From the NCBI GenBank assembly GCA_004802705.1, contig SGPL01000082.1:18957-82956 (forward strand): DNA of 64,000 nt, written 5' to 3'. This DNA is from Bondarzewia mesenterica (Eukaryota > Basidiomycota > Agaricomycetes > Russulales > Bondarzewiaceae). The translations under genes were made by a program, and so were the position numbers. Each line of letters starts with the position of its first letter. The stretch's first letter is position 1. The notes under the pieces were generated by a model. That model was given only the letters and a program-made list of their open reading frames with translations, was not told where the DNA came from and did not search any database. Below, in pieces: positions 34,089 to 46,500 of this stretch.

Positions 34089-36230
34089 TCACTGGGAGGC
34101 CAAAGTCTCGAGGTGCGTCACGTTGTGCTGAAAAATGTACACATCCTCCACGGACGGGTTTGCCCTGAACAGCCTGCCGAGCGACTCGTCTAAGATTTGT
34201 CAAAAAGTCAGGCATGCAAGAGTGAGCGAGAGTGAGAGATGATAACACGTACAAACTGGATCGCTCTCGTGGTGCTTGAAATGCCTGAGCTGCCACGATG
34301 TCGCGGCAGCCACCTCGTCGCGTCGCCGCTGCCTCTGCTCATTCTACATGACCACGACAGATCAGTCAGCCCATCGAAATCAACAAACAAACTGCCACCC
34401 AAAAGCAAGTAAAGGAATGTATGTATGTATATACGCACCTCGATCTTACTCTTCTCCCGACTCGCACTCTCAAAATCGCCCTCCCGGATGCCCTTCGCGA
34501 CGGAGTACCAAAGCTTCCTGCTCTCCCAGTCATCCTGGCTATCGACCGGACGCACCGTCACCTCCTCCTTCTCGCCCGTGACGTCCGTGAACGTCGTCCC
34601 GTTTTTCAGGTCCTTCGACGTCAGGTGCCACTGCCCCTCAAAGGTGTACGCAGTGTTGTTCGACCCCGGCGGCGACACGAGCGCTTTGAACGTGTGCGAC
34701 TTGCCCGAGAAGTACCCCTTGCCTTTGTACTCGATCTGCGGTGTCAAAAGTCAGCGCGATGCATTCGACAAACGCTGAAAAAGACAGCGGGGACGTACGG
34801 TAGACAGCCAGCCGGCCGAGCTTTGGATGTACGATGTCTCCGCAAGCTCGATGTACGGCGATCCGTACCACAGCCCGTCTATGCGCAACCGCGGAAACGT
34901 GATAGTATACTCCTCCTTTTGCCCATCGGCCAAATTAACTGTCAGCACCGCGTGTCCGATCTGCTTCACGATGATGCTCCCGCCTATATAGACCAGTCAG
35001 TCAAAATATACACAGTGATCCTCAAAGAAACGGACAGGAATCAGCATAGCACATGTTTCGAGGAATAGTAGAACGCCCAAAACAGAAAGAACAAGATACA
35101 GAATTGTACTTACCCGAGAAGCTCGTTTTCTGCGCGCTGTGGCCCTGCAGCGCCAGTCCCTTGCTCGGGTTCGTGATGTAGTAGGCGGTGATGGGCGGAT
35201 GATGCGACACTTGCTCGACGATGAGGTTCGTCTGTCCGCGCCCGTTCTTGTCTGGCCACTGACCATAGAACAGCCTATACAGATCCCGGGAGCATCAGAC
35301 GACCAAAGCACGCTTGAGGTGAGGCAAACCGTGCCCATGTCTAACAATGAGTAAAAGCACTTACTCCCCGAGCACCGGGTTCAATGGTCTGCAAACGGAC
35401 AAGTCAGAAGATCAGCGAATGTCGCCTTTGGGCGCCTATCATGGAGGACGGCGCCAATCCAATGAATACGCACTTTTTCTCAGACCCCATTGACTCGTTT
35501 CGGGACGTATACTGTCCTTTAAGAGTGCTCTATTCACCCATCAGTTTCCCTCACCACTGCATACAAGATGAAAGAGAGCAGTAGAGAGAGGCCACACGCA
35601 CGATGAACCACTTGAGCACCAGAAGCGAGCGTTCCTCGGCCGTCTTGCCGTCCGCAATGGCAGCGAAGAGCTCCGGGCGCTCGCACCAGTACGCTGCATC
35701 CGCCATCGGCACGAACAAAATCGGAGGGCGAGGAGAAACAATTCACCGTCCGGAATAGATTGGGGAAGCGATGATGTCAGTCACGCCTGAAACATCATTG
35801 TCACGAGAGCGCGACGCACCGGGAAATTCGGTCAGCGAGACGGGGGAGAGGATGAACGGCGGCGCGGTCATCGACGAGAGATCGCCAGAGAAGGATGCGA
35901 TACTGCACATTTCCGGAATGAAGAATCCAGTTGACGGCAGAAGCGGGGCAGAGGATGATAGCGTGTGATTCGTATATTCGCGTAGAAGAACGTAAGGGAA
36001 AGGGTTGGGTGTGGGCGGAGGGCAGAAGGGACTTACGATTTGAGGAATGACGTCCAGCTGCTGCGCTGCGCAGAGGGAACGGCCTGCATACACGCACATG
36101 CAATGCCAAACAAGAACGAAAGGACGTTGATAATTTATCAGACTCCACTTTGGCAGGTTACACGGAACGAGGGTTGAGAGGTGGGTGTACTCGCCTCGCC
36201 GACCTGCTCGTTGTTGGGTGTATCGGCCAT
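34089..36230 (-). CDS. Oxysterol-binding protein, Kes1/Osh4 type
   Basis: A short OSBP-related lipid transfer protein without PH domain, expected to exchange sterol and PI4P between membranes. Eleven exons: 36230-36204, 36083-36037, 35902-35820, 35693-35602, 35529-35474, 35388-35365 (24 nt), 35274-35114, 34983-34799, 34735-34439, 34343-34253 and 34189-34089. They join to an intact 387 aa frame. The lid region is SSWTSFLKSIASFSGDLSS; the core has LNPVLGELFYGQWP and the family signature VEQVSHHPPITAYY (EQVSHHPP). The C terminus carries SRKLWYSV and a basic helix before FKHHESDPVY. Length and layout match yeast Osh4 (Kes1). The start at 36230 gives MADTPNNEQ; using the alternative GT at 36190 would break the family frame. 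Confidence 0.93.
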
Positions 36231-36974
36231 CGTGATTCAATCGAAGTGCAGCGAAGACAGAGGTATTTGGTTGTCAAAGAGGTTCTAAAATCTAATTCAA
36301 AAAATCCGAATTATAGAGAGGTCGAGATGCGGTGTGACGAGGCTCCTCGAGGCTCGTTCTGTGTCAAGTGCGGAGGCAAATCCGCAGTCAGAGATACGAT
36401 CACCCACAAAACCGAAAAAAAGATTACCAGGTGGTAATTCGTCCAATACTGGGTTGATTGGGAAGGCTAGGATGAAGATGGTGGTGGTATATGGTAGAGA
36501 TGCAGTGAGGTGAAACAGATGGAGTGTACCACAACCGTCACAAAGGCGCCACAGCACACCAAATCGGGTTCACTTTCTTCCTTCGACATCGCCGAGGCAA
36601 ATAGCAGTGCCACGGGTTCATAACGTGAACTTATACCCAGGCAATGCTTCATGGACACCGATAAAACTTGAACGGAGACAAAAAAATCGTATGATAAACG
36701 TTCATAGAGAGACAGTAGACAGTAAAAGATACTCGTCAGAGACCGAGTCGATCGAGCACACCGAGGGGAACAAGATGGGAGGAGACAGTATGTATGGATG
36801 TAGCGTTTGGGTTTTATGAATCTTAGTATACCATCATAACGAGTGTCACTCGGGGTCGGGGAAGATTACGGTTGGCACGTACAAGCGGGGCGTGTGGCTC
36901 GACCGACATACAGGGAAAAGAAGACTGTACACACAAACAGGCCGGTGCGAGATGGGGAGAGACGAACGAGACCT
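36231..36974. other. Intergenic between OSBP and HMG-box genes
   Basis: About 740 bases: promoter of the OSBP gene and 3' UTR of the NHP6-type gene, both on the minus strand. No gene was recognised. Confidence 0.5.
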
Positions 36975-37770
36975 CTACTCTTCTTCTTCGTCTCCATCAC
37001 CGCTACCCGCGTTCTTGCCCTACACCAATGTCAACAACTTGATCATATGCGCGAGCATGCGAGGAAAGACAAACCTCGTATTCTGCCTTGTCTTGTTCGG
37101 CGCGCTGCTTGTCTCGTGCAGCCTGTTCAATGTAGGGCTGTGCATACAACGAGGTAAAGTCAGCGATTCGCAATGCAACAACATGCAAGTGTGGTGTATG
37201 CGCTCGCTAAATGTTGAATGGTGCAACGGCAAAGCCGACCGTTGCAACCCAGCCGGGCAAGGCGAGACACGCATACAGCCACCGAGCCAACATACCTTCT
37301 TCTCTGATTCGTCCAGCTCTTTCCATTTCGCACCCAACAGCTTCCCAACCTCGCCTGCGAGACAACAACAACACAGACCAGTCAACATGCATTCGCCGGG
37401 AGCAAATAAGTTGAAGAGAGATATGATGAACGCACCGAAGCTTGCGTCAGGGTTCTCAGTCCTGATCCTCTCCCGCCAGTCCTGGCTGAAGAACATATAC
37501 GCAGACATGGCCCTCTTGGGTGCTTTGGGATCCTTCACCTTCTTGGCACGCGGTGCCTTCTCGCTCTTACCTGCGGCCTTGCGCTGCTGCATCACCAACG
37601 ATCGCACGGCACGCCAGCAAACACGTATCAACCGACCGAACCACAAAAGTAATCAATTTCCCAGCACCCCCGAAATGAAAAAAGACACAGCGTGAATGGG
37701 TTCAGCGCAAGAGGCGTGCAAGGAGCGAACAGGAGCAACGGACCTTGGTCTTCGTGGCTTCCTTGGGCAT
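36975..37770 (-). CDS. NHP6: HMG-box chromatin protein, NHP6 type
   Basis: A small non-histone HMGB protein that bends DNA and helps FACT and transcription complexes. Exons 37770-37744, 37583-37436, 37354-37296, 37137-37075 and 37019-36975 give 113 aa. A basic N terminus (MPKEATKTK, then [16 protein letters not shown]) precedes one HMG box: [36 protein letters not shown] and [20 protein letters not shown]. It ends with an acidic tail (GDGDEEEE). Length and layout are those of yeast Nhp6, apart from the acidic tail, which is common in filamentous fungi. All introns are GT-AG and in phase. Confidence 0.93.
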
Positions 37771-38846
37771 CTACGCGTCGCAACACGATCAGCAAGCATC
37801 CCAACACGTGGGCCAAAAATCAAGAGGTCAGAGGGAAGCAGTCTAGCCGCCCAACACGACGAGCCCAGGACGCGTCGGGCTTTGCGCTCATCGAACGCCC
37901 ACAACGGGTCAACATCAACGACGACGACGGCGTCGCCATCGATAAGAGCCCCTAGAGACACACTATGAACGATAGACTTACGATTTAAATATTCAGAGGG
38001 CAGACGGTGGAGGGATGTGGTGGAAGGGGGGTAAGCGGGAGCAGGCGGGCGAGTATAGGGCAATGGCTGAGTACTGGCTCTGGCTGGGCCGGGTGGGAGC
38101 TGCACTGTTACAGTGGGACGCGCGGTTTCGTTTTTTGGCCTGTCTCCTTCTTTGGAAATCATCTCCCACGGTATTTTGAGTCGCCGCTCGTTGGCCGCTC
38201 GCACGGACATTCGGATCAGCTGCACACCGGCCTCCGCCGGCCTCCACTGCCTCCGCTGATAGCGCTGCACCGCATCCGGCCGGCACTCCGGGAGATCGCC
38301 TTACAGCGGGTCACTCTGCGAGCAGGTTCTGTCGTGCTTGGGCTTCAGAGTCCTCCTTCAAGGGCTCCGACTGGGCTCCGAGTTTTCAGTTGATGTTCAC
38401 AGTTGGACGGCATGCACACAGAGGCCGAGCGTATCTTCACCCGTGATCCCCACAACCACCGTAATCTTATCAAGCATGCGTAGATATGGCGCAATCAACT
38501 GTGACTGGTCCCGGTTAGCACAGGTGCACGCATCAGCCGCTGCAATTAAACAGCCTCAGAAGGCTCAAATCTCAAGCCGACATTTCGCCTGCAAAGCTCA
38601 ATCGATGTCAGGTGGCGAGTTGCTCTGCAGACTTTGCGTGAGGGGGTGTGTTACATGTCTCGAATTTCCTATCGTGCGCGCGCATTAGCACCGATTGAAC
38701 CGTCGAACGAATGGGGAGCAAACCTGTGTATGAACTATCCCATAGAAATCTTCCAGCAATCTGTTCTCACTCATCAGTTTCATGAGCTTGATATTCGGCC
38801 ATGGAACAGCCAGGGAACATTTCGCACCTAATTTTGGAGCCCCAGC
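37771..38846. other. Intergenic between NHP6 and PUS3
   Basis: 1.1 kb: upstream of the NHP6 gene and 3' of the PUS3 gene. The overlapping GC-rich reading frames on both strands show no domain and no conserved texture. Nothing else was recognised. Confidence 0.45.
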
Positions 38847-40448
38847 CTACTCATCACCATCGTCGCCAGCATCCGCATACGCAGCGCGCTTCCTCTCCTC
38901 CCTGCGTCCGCCCTTCCCCAATCTCCACCGCTCATTCGCAACCTCAATGCTATCCAGCCGATTCCTCTCTAGCACCGGCACGTACTTCGTCAGTCTGCGG
39001 AACGTACCTCCTCCTAGCGGAACGTTGAGAATTCCTGCACCTGAGCCAGCCAGCTGGGACAGACTAGCCAGGGGGAAGGGATTCGGGGGAGGCGCGTGGA
39101 AGCGACCGGCCGAAGAGAGGAAATGCTCGTCGAGTGTAGTGCTGATGAGAGAGCGCGTGTGTATCGAATCGAGTTGGTGGTATAAGTTGAGTGTCGTCTC
39201 CGTCGCGTCCTTCTCTCTCTCCTCTTTGGTATCCAGGTCCGTCCGCCAATCAAGATCTTCCTCCGCATATCCGCAATCCCAGAGCATCAAAGGCAGTCCG
39301 TCTGCCATCTGATACTCCGGTTTACATTCCACGAGAGACGGGACCTCATCGCCTTCCGCAAATGGAGGATATGGGTTGGCCTTGTCGGTGTTCAGAAGTG
39401 CTGTGACGAGAGAAGGACGTTCAAGACCCGTTCCAACGAGGAACAGAACGGCCATGATATGCCTGACTTGATGATACAGAAACGCGGAGCCGACAAGGTC
39501 AAACACGTAAATCCCAGCGTCCGCGCTGCCAGAGACGGGACTGATGTCGGCGCGCAGGACGCGCCTCTTAAAATTCGTGATCTGCTTCGTCGGATCCAAC
39601 TTACACATATTCCGAAAGTCGTGCTCGCCGACGAGCCGTTCCGCGCCCTTGCACATCGCGTCGACATCGAGCGTAGCAGCGGAGAAGAAGTACTTGTAGT
39701 GCCGAAAGCGGCAGTTGAAGCGCGCGGAGAACGTGGGCGCGACGGGAGACCAGGCGAGTACTCGTATAGACGGAGGGAGGAGACGGTTGAGCATCCAGAT
39801 GTATCGGAGTTCTGTCTTCCTTTTGAGTGCATGGGTGGGAGTCGGAGCAGAGGAGGAGGCGCGGGAGGAGAGGCCGAGTGACTCGAAGCCTTCATTATCT
39901 GGAACTTCAGCAGTTTCTTCCCGTTCTGTCCCACTTACTTTCTCTTCCACTGAAACTTTACCGACCCCGTCCTCCTCACTTTCTGTCTGCAGTCCTCCTT
40001 CGACACCCTGCCGCTCATCAACGACCGCACTGCGTACCCATAAGCTGACCACCTGCCCAGCCGCACTAACGCCCTTGTCAGTCCGTCCACACCGTTCCCA
40101 GCCACACCCTTCAAGACCCCCCTCCTCATCCACAAGCTTTGTCTTCGCGAGCATATCAAACAGCGCACCCTCGACGGTCGGCAGCGGCGTCGGACCATTC
40201 TGCCAAGCTAGACCATTGTACTCCCATCCAGCATAAGTGAATTTCAGCGCGATCTTGCGCTGCGGGTGCTTGGCGAAGTGGAACGGTTTTGGTGGTTTTG
40301 CAGCGCGGTGAGGGGAGGGGGAGCGTCGGTGCGAAGTGGACGGGTGGGACTCGAGTTGCGTCAGACGAGCAATGAGTTGTTCTTTCGTCCAAGACTCGTA
40401 GTCTGGCGTTAAGAGCGTGGGCGTGAGGGCTGACGGGGATGGTGACAT
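38847..40448 (-). CDS. DEG1: tRNA pseudouridine synthase 3 (DEG1/PUS3)
   Basis: TruA-family enzyme that makes pseudouridine at positions 38/39 of tRNA anticodon arms. One exon, 533 aa from the start MSPSPSALTP (40448); an in-frame ATG at 40511 would add 21 residues. An N-terminal coiled region (WTKEQLIARLTQLESH) is usual for Pus3. The catalytic aspartate is in CGRTDKGVSA. Other family parts are ALKFTYAGWEYNGLAWQ, the RYIWMLNRLLPPSIRVL stretch, FRHYKYFF and FLYHQVRHIMAVLFLVG. A long acidic insertion (~residues 130-200) separates the catalytic motif from the next conserved block. Intronless, unlike most neighbours. Confidence 0.94.
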   Translation of the reverse strand: MSPSPSALTPTLLTPDYESWTKEQLIARLTQLESHPSTSHRRSPSPHRAAKPPKPFHFAKHPQRKIALKFTYAGWEYNGLAWQNGPTPLPTVEGALFDMLAKTKLVDEEGGLEGCGWERCGRTDKGVSAAGQVVSLWVRSAVVDERQGVEGGLQTESEEDGVGKVSVEEKVSGTEREETAEVPDNEGFESLGLSSRASSSAPTPTHALKRKTELRYIWMLNRLLPPSIRVLAWSPVAPTFSARFNCRFRHYKYFFSAATLDVDAMCKGAERLVGEHDFRNMCKLDPTKQITNFKRRVLRADISPVSGSADAGIYVFDLVGSAFLYHQVRHIMAVLFLVGTGLERPSLVTALLNTDKANPYPPFAEGDEVPSLVECKPEYQMADGLPLMLWDCGYAEEDLDWRTDLDTKEEREKDATETTLNLYHQLDSIHTRSLISTTLDEHFLSSAGRFHAPPPNPFPLASLSQLAGSGAGILNVPLGGGTFRRLTKYVPVLERNRLDSIEVANERWRLGKGGRREERKRAAYADAGDDGDE

Positions 40449-41323
40449 TGTTCGATGAATGTGGGTAGGAAAAATGCGCGGGCGTAAACTGAAGGGCATA
40501 AAAGGATACAAGAACTAGTTACCCTGCACTCGTACCCAATGCCTAAATAAGCCCTGGTCGAACAAGTCGAGTCACTTGAGGAGAATAAGTGGAGGACCTC
40601 GGAAGAGTATTTAAAAAAGTAAAATACAGAAGGCGACGAAGGCTGAGAGGACAAAAACATTGAGTGTTCTGAACTATCGCGAGGAGTTCAATAGATTCCA
40701 AAGATTGTACTTGCAGCGTCAATTGAGTGTGATACACGACACGCCCTAGTAAAAGGCGAGGGCGTGGATTCTTTGTATCACCCTCAGCTGCAATGTAGAA
40801 TTGCATTTTTCCGACACCGTTGCGTAAGTTTCGCATTTCTTTCAGACGGCGGGTGCATGTCCCAGGAAGCTGTCAGTTACAACACCTGCCGCAGCCGGCG
40901 CCGCTTGAAGATATGTGAAAGTATTACCCTGAAACGAGATTGCAAAGAATAGTTCACATCTTTGGATCCTGACGCAGATGGACTATCTTCGTCCTCTTCC
41001 ATATTTTGCCCTTTTTTTTTTGATCCTCGGAGGGCCTCCACTTATTTTTCTCAAAAGAAAAAACGATGATTGGACTCGCCGGAGACTCATGATAAGGATA
41101 CAGTTGGGTGTCCGGGACCATCAGAGTGCTCCTCCTGTCCCGTTGACATTCATTGACTGTGAAAGCGTGGAAGGATGCTACAAATAATGGAGCGCCTATA
41201 TGTTTCATTCTTAGTACAGCATATGCAAGGTATACAAGACTTCAAACTTCAATTCCCTCATTACAATCAATACCACTATTCAGGGTATACCAGATCGAAC
41301 GGTGAACCCGGGTTCTCTATGTG
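40449..41323. other. Intergenic between PUS3 and otubain
   Basis: About 870 bases: PUS3 promoter and otubain 3' UTR (both minus strand). No gene seen. Confidence 0.5.
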
Positions 41324-43052
41324 TCACAATGGTAAGGGTAGTGCCTCGATAGTGCGCTTGTCAAGGATATCATAATGGCCAGGTCTGTGCATCAGAGTCA
41401 AGTCAGTTGCTGCATATGAAAAACAAACGAGCACCGCTAACCGATACAGCAACACAAGTGGCTCGTCGGAAGAATCAACAGCGCTATGGAACTCGACAAA
41501 ATCGACCTTCCCATCCAAACTACGTCCGTCTAGGTATGCAACACTGACGTTGATCTTGAGGGCGCGCGAGAGTGCCGTCACTTGAACGTGGTCTACGGAT
41601 TGTGATGCACAAATATGAGTTAAGAAAAAGGTCAGTAGAGGCGCAGGACGAACCGGCCTCTTTGCCTACAGCTTCCACGAAAGCCTCGCAAAAGTCTCGT
41701 ATCGACATGGGCTCTCCAATCTCGGGATGGAACAAGAACGGTTCGTATGATTCTGGGTCCGTCCGAATTTGCGCGGACGTCAGTAGGCGAAGGTATACGA
41801 CGATATAGTTGGATGCTGCGACATATAAATAAACGAAATCAGCACCCCGTTACGTGGTTTTCTCGTAGACTGCGAGGCAGATTCAACATACTCTCCGGAT
41901 CCTGGAATGCCTCGAGTAGAGTGTCAGGCGTGATATACTCCCCTTGCGCATTCGGCTCAGCGATATGCTTTATCAGCCCCTCTATCACTTCGTAAAAATC
42001 TTCATACACCATCTTCTGGAAGCCCGCAGCATCTAGCATGGGCAGAGTCGTCTCAAGGGTAGAGATGGCCTTCGCAACAGCAAGTGGGCGGTCTTGCGAA
42101 TTGATGATTCGTTCCATGTATGCAAAGGCGAGGGCTATGGCGCTATAATCCATCAGCAAGTGTCTCTCAAGAAAGAAACGGAGACATAGAATAGGGCGGC
42201 AAGAGGGCAAACTCGGTACGTATGAGGAGAAGACGCACATCGATAAAAACAGTCGCCATCCCCGCGGGTGCGGCGGACACCATGGTAGCCTTGAGACTGC
42301 AGATTATCAATCTGCTGCACAAACGACTGTGATCCATTCTCGTATTCTGCGCGCAAGACGTCTAAGCCCACCACCGACGCAATGAGCGGTCGGCTGGATG
42401 AAGTAGAAACATCTAGCATATCCTACAAATGGAAGCCGATGATGTCATCAGAATAGGTTTTGCTGAGAATAACTGAAAGACTTGCCTGATTCAACTGGTA
42501 TAATTGTGCAGGAGTCAAGTCATTGAGATCTGATGCCCCAAAAGCGAAAAATGGTCAGATTCTTGGCCATTTACAGCTGTCTCTCGGACGCCACACAGCT
42601 GTACTAAGTATGAAGCGAGTTCGCAGACTCACCGGTATTCTCGTCAATCAAAACACCTCCGAGTCCAGATCCACTGGCAACCATCCCACCGTCAACATCC
42701 GGTAAATCAGTTGTCTTGTGTCTCGCTTCACGTTTGAGCGCCAGTCCGTCATTGCACGAGAGGACGCAATTCACACCTCGAGTCAGTTCTCGAACATACA
42801 ATGCAAATTTTCAAGGCACTTACGCGCACTCGGTAAATCCATAATCAACTGTGAGAAGTTCAAGAAGAAGCTCGGAGGGAAATGGAAGGGGGAAGCGCTA
42901 GATTGTCCAAGGAGAGGAAGAGCGAGAGGAAACGCCGGAAGCATCACGAAAGATGGATTTGTCACGTGATTCCGGAGTAAGTCACCTGCTTGGCTTCGGC
43001 GCGTTTGCTGGGTCGAGGAAGACGATGGAGAGGCGGGGGCATTGAAAGGCAT
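41324..43052 (-). CDS. Otubain-type ubiquitin thioesterase (OTUB1-like)
   Basis: An OTU-family deubiquitinase. Nine exons: 43052-42986, 42848-42824, 42721-42633, 42529-42486, 42422-42239, 42134-41892, 41815-41654, 41592-41442 and 41384-41324, giving an intact 341 aa frame. The catalytic cysteine is in RTRGDGDCFYRS, completed by splicing into LAFAYMERI; the catalytic His is in RPGHYDIL near the C terminus. Family stretches around it are LTPAQLYQLNQ, LRAEYENGSQSFVQQID and SNYIVVYLRLLTSAQIR. The intron at 42485 begins with GC (gcaagt). The promoter carries two ACGCGT boxes. Otubains trim Lys48 chains and inhibit E2 enzymes; which role applies here cannot be read from the sequence. Confidence 0.92.
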
Positions 43053-43540
43053 TGCTTCAAATTAAAAATAAAGTAGATCAGAAAGGCGAAGGGGTCAAAG
43101 GGTCTGAGATACTCGGATACAGGCCAGCTTATGTACCTTCGAGAGAGCATACGCGTCTCAGGACGCGTACGCTGGTACGCGCGTCCTGTCCAATTAGTAA
43201 CGACCTGTAACAACTCCCTCTAAAATGTTCTTCAGCTTTCCGTATATGATATTAGAAATTTATTATTATGAAGCGCTTCGATTGTGCTAGCATTCGGGCA
43301 TGCATGTGTTATTGGCAGTTACTGCTAGCCCAAGGTTTCTCTGAACTGAAACCTGGGGCAATGCAAATTCTTCAGCGCACAAAAATTCATATGATATGAT
43401 ACAGAAGTCCGTAGAAATACACGTCGTACATCAATATGAATAAATATCTAAATAATAACATATGACAAGAGGTCTTTGAAAGATACAGGTCTTTGGAACG
43501 GAATGGGAGTCTGGGACATACCGTATCTACCAGCGACAAG
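43053..43540. other. Otubain promoter / ERCC6L2-like 3' region
   Basis: About 490 bases between the otubain start and the stop of the SNF2 gene, both minus strand. Carries the ACGCGT cluster listed separately; otherwise AT-rich without genes. Confidence 0.5.
43151..43184. promoter_or_regulatory. ACGCGT (MCB-like) cluster upstream of otubain
   Basis: Two perfect ACGCGT hexamers (43151-43156 and 43163-43168) and a related ACGCGCGT (43177-43184) sit 100-130 bases before the otubain ATG. ACGCGT is the binding site of the MBF cell-cycle factor in fungi, active at G1/S. A reversed CCAAT lies next to it. Confidence 0.45.
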
Positions 43541-46500
43541 CTAGTTTCTGAATGCATCGAGCTGAGCAATAATTTCGTTCTGTTCGTCCTGAGACTTCTT
43601 TCCACTAGGACACTGTCAGTTTCGAAACAACACGCGTTGGAAGGATGACACGAACAAATTCAAAGCAAACACTGGTAACTCGTCTGCACTCTGAATCATC
43701 CCCAACTCGACCAAAGCCCTCTGCCGCATTTTCAACCTGTCACATTTTTGAATATCAGCAACACACTGACTAACAAACAGCGAAAGGTATACTTGGAGTT
43801 GGGACTGGGCGGAGGCTTGTGGTGTCTTCTCCTTGGCGGCCATTCCGGTTCCGGGGGCTTGTCCGACTTCTTTTTCTTCTCTTCCTTCGCTTTCTGCGCC
43901 TTCCGTTTCTCCTATAATAAGATCTAGCTTGAGCATGTTTTGTCCTGTGCGCCTTTCTCACCACGTGAGACATTACCTTAAATACAATTTTTAGTTTGGC
44001 CTTTTCGATGTGGCTGGGAGCAAGAATATCGGTGTTGTAGTGGCTGTACTTGATACCATGACTGTTCAGAATCTGCGCGACATCGCTCTCCCGGATCTCC
44101 GGTATGGCTGAAAGCATATGTATCAGCTCACATCGTCTCGCACAGACAAGATCCGAGCTTACTATCGTCAAGAAGAAGAGCTCCCAGGCCTTTGAGATCG
44201 TCCTGAAAATTCGAGTTTCATAAACGATGGTGGTCGTGAATGGAAAACAGCCGCTTACATCCTCCTTAGACTCCTTCGCTTCTGCCTCATAGACCCAGTC
44301 TTCAGCTGATTCATTCTTCTTCTGGGTACGTTTTGACTTGATGGCATCCATGTGCGCAAGGGCCCAGTCGAGATTGACCAGATTAGCTCGCTCGATCTTT
44401 ATATAATCACGTTCGGTGAAACATCTAGCACAGAAAGAATAAAGCGGGACGCACAGCTATCTTGGTCGATGATGAATTCTCATGCAGTTTGAATATGTTA
44501 TGGAGTCCGAAGAGCTCCCCTTGCCGGCTTTTATCGCCAGAAACACCCGCAAAGTAGCTTGAAATCCCACTCGTAAAAACACGCTTGAAGCGCAGATATA
44601 GAAGGACAAGTGTTCTCACCGTGTCTGCACACTAGCCTCGTAACCAATGGCCATTTGTTGCTGTTTATACACTTGGCGAGCATAGATCAGTTCTTCAATA
44701 GACCCGGCCCCGAGCAAACGGTACACGGAGACGTCGCGCGTCTGTCCGAAACGATAAGCTCTGTCCATAGCTTGAAGGTCGTGCGCAGGATCTGGTGAAC
44801 GAAAGAAAGTACAATGAGAGAATATCAGACCACCTTGCAGACGGAAAAGTACTCCAGTTTGGATCTAGAACGATAGTTGCATGGCTTAGAAAAAAAACAG
44901 ACGATGGTAAAGAGACATCATAGCTACCGAAGACCACGACCTTGTTCGCTGCGGTCAGATTCAAACCTGTCCCTCCCGCAAGCGTCGAAATCAGGAATAT
45001 GAAGATCTCGGGACTTTGCTGGAACTTGTCGATCAAAGGCATTCCTGACACTCGCGTCGGTCTGAAATTGAGGTTGGAATAGAGACGCGATACTCACGAT
45101 CGCTCTGATGAGTGGACCCATCCAGCTTCACGAAACCGTAGCCTGTAGGTGAAATCAGCCAGCCTTCAGTGTGACATTGGGGGCCAAGTAGACTCACTCT
45201 GATTCTTTAGATGGAATTCCAACATCTCCAACAACTTCACCGACTTGGTGAATATGAGTACCTTGTTCGTCGTATCCTTTCGCCATTCCCGTAGTAGAGT
45301 CTCCAAAACCTGAGTCCACTTTGATGAGTCCGGAAAAGACGACGACACCGCAGTCACATACCATCCATTTGCCGCAGTACTTCGGGAAGAGCATCGCCAT
45401 GCCGTATTTGGGAATGTCTTCGTCGGGGAAGACGACTGCTGCGAGCTCCCTGTTTCTCGACAACTACGACGATATCAGAACTCTGTCAGGTCTCAAATCC
45501 CACGAAAAAGCGGGACGAAACGAAACTTGTTCGGGGGTATCCGTGGATGATGGCAAGATCAGTGCCAGGTGATTCGAGATTTTGATGAGGGTGGACATGT
45601 ATTTAAACAAGTCCCCGGATTTGAACGGATGACAGCATTCTTTTCGCCTGGCGATGCATCGTCAGTCGTCACGCGCGACATCAACACAGAAGAGCCTTTT
45701 TTCGGCGCCTCACTTGTTCTTGGACCCACAGTCACACCATTCATCTTTCCTGATCATGTTTTGCACGGCGTCCAGATTCAGGATGCGCCTGTAGACTTCG
45801 ACTTGCTTCTTGGTGAGAGGACAGAAGACGACCTCGTCCGTCTTCTTCGGAAGTTGGTCCTTGATGATGTTTTTTGTCCTGAGAGAACAAGACCAGGGTG
45901 AGCAACGCCGGGAATCTGAAAACTCATTTTGATGGCACGCGCCTGCGGAGGAAGAAATTGGGCAGCAACTTATCCCTCAATGTCTGCGCGACGATCTGTG
46001 ACAATTGAATGACTGCCGGGAATAAATCAGGTTTCGAGAAACTTACATTGGCGCGAAGCCTTTGCTCCTCCGTGCATCCTTTCGCTTGTCCAACGGTCAA
46101 CGGGTTCATGACATACCCCTTCCATTGAGCCATAGTCCCGACCGCTCCAGGATTTGCCCAATCAAGCAGTGTCCACAGCTCGATATACGAATTTTGGATG
46201 GCCGTACCAGTTAGCGCGATACGCATAGGACCTGACAGGGGAGATGCAGGCTGTGACTGCAATGTTGATGCATCGCCGGATTCTCGAGGGTGAATCGCGT
46301 TAGTGAGTCGGGAAATATGTTGGGGTATCGGGTGGGCGGTCGGCCAAGCGAAACCTGAGAGGGCGATAGTTGACTTGGACCGGGGGTTCTTGAGCCGGTG
46401 GGCTTCGTCGACGATCAGGACTGTCCACGGAAGAGAATCAAGCAGGTCGACAGAACGAAGTGCGGTCTCGAAAGAAGTGATGACTAGACGAAAATTCAGG

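Noticed and set aside
36892..37695. 267-aa plus-strand open frame
   Set aside because: It runs antisense through all exons and introns of the HMG-box gene, which has a complete, in-phase exon model.
39459..39881. 140-aa plus-strand frame
   Set aside because: Antisense to the single-exon PUS3 gene, whose catalytic and structural motifs are all present.
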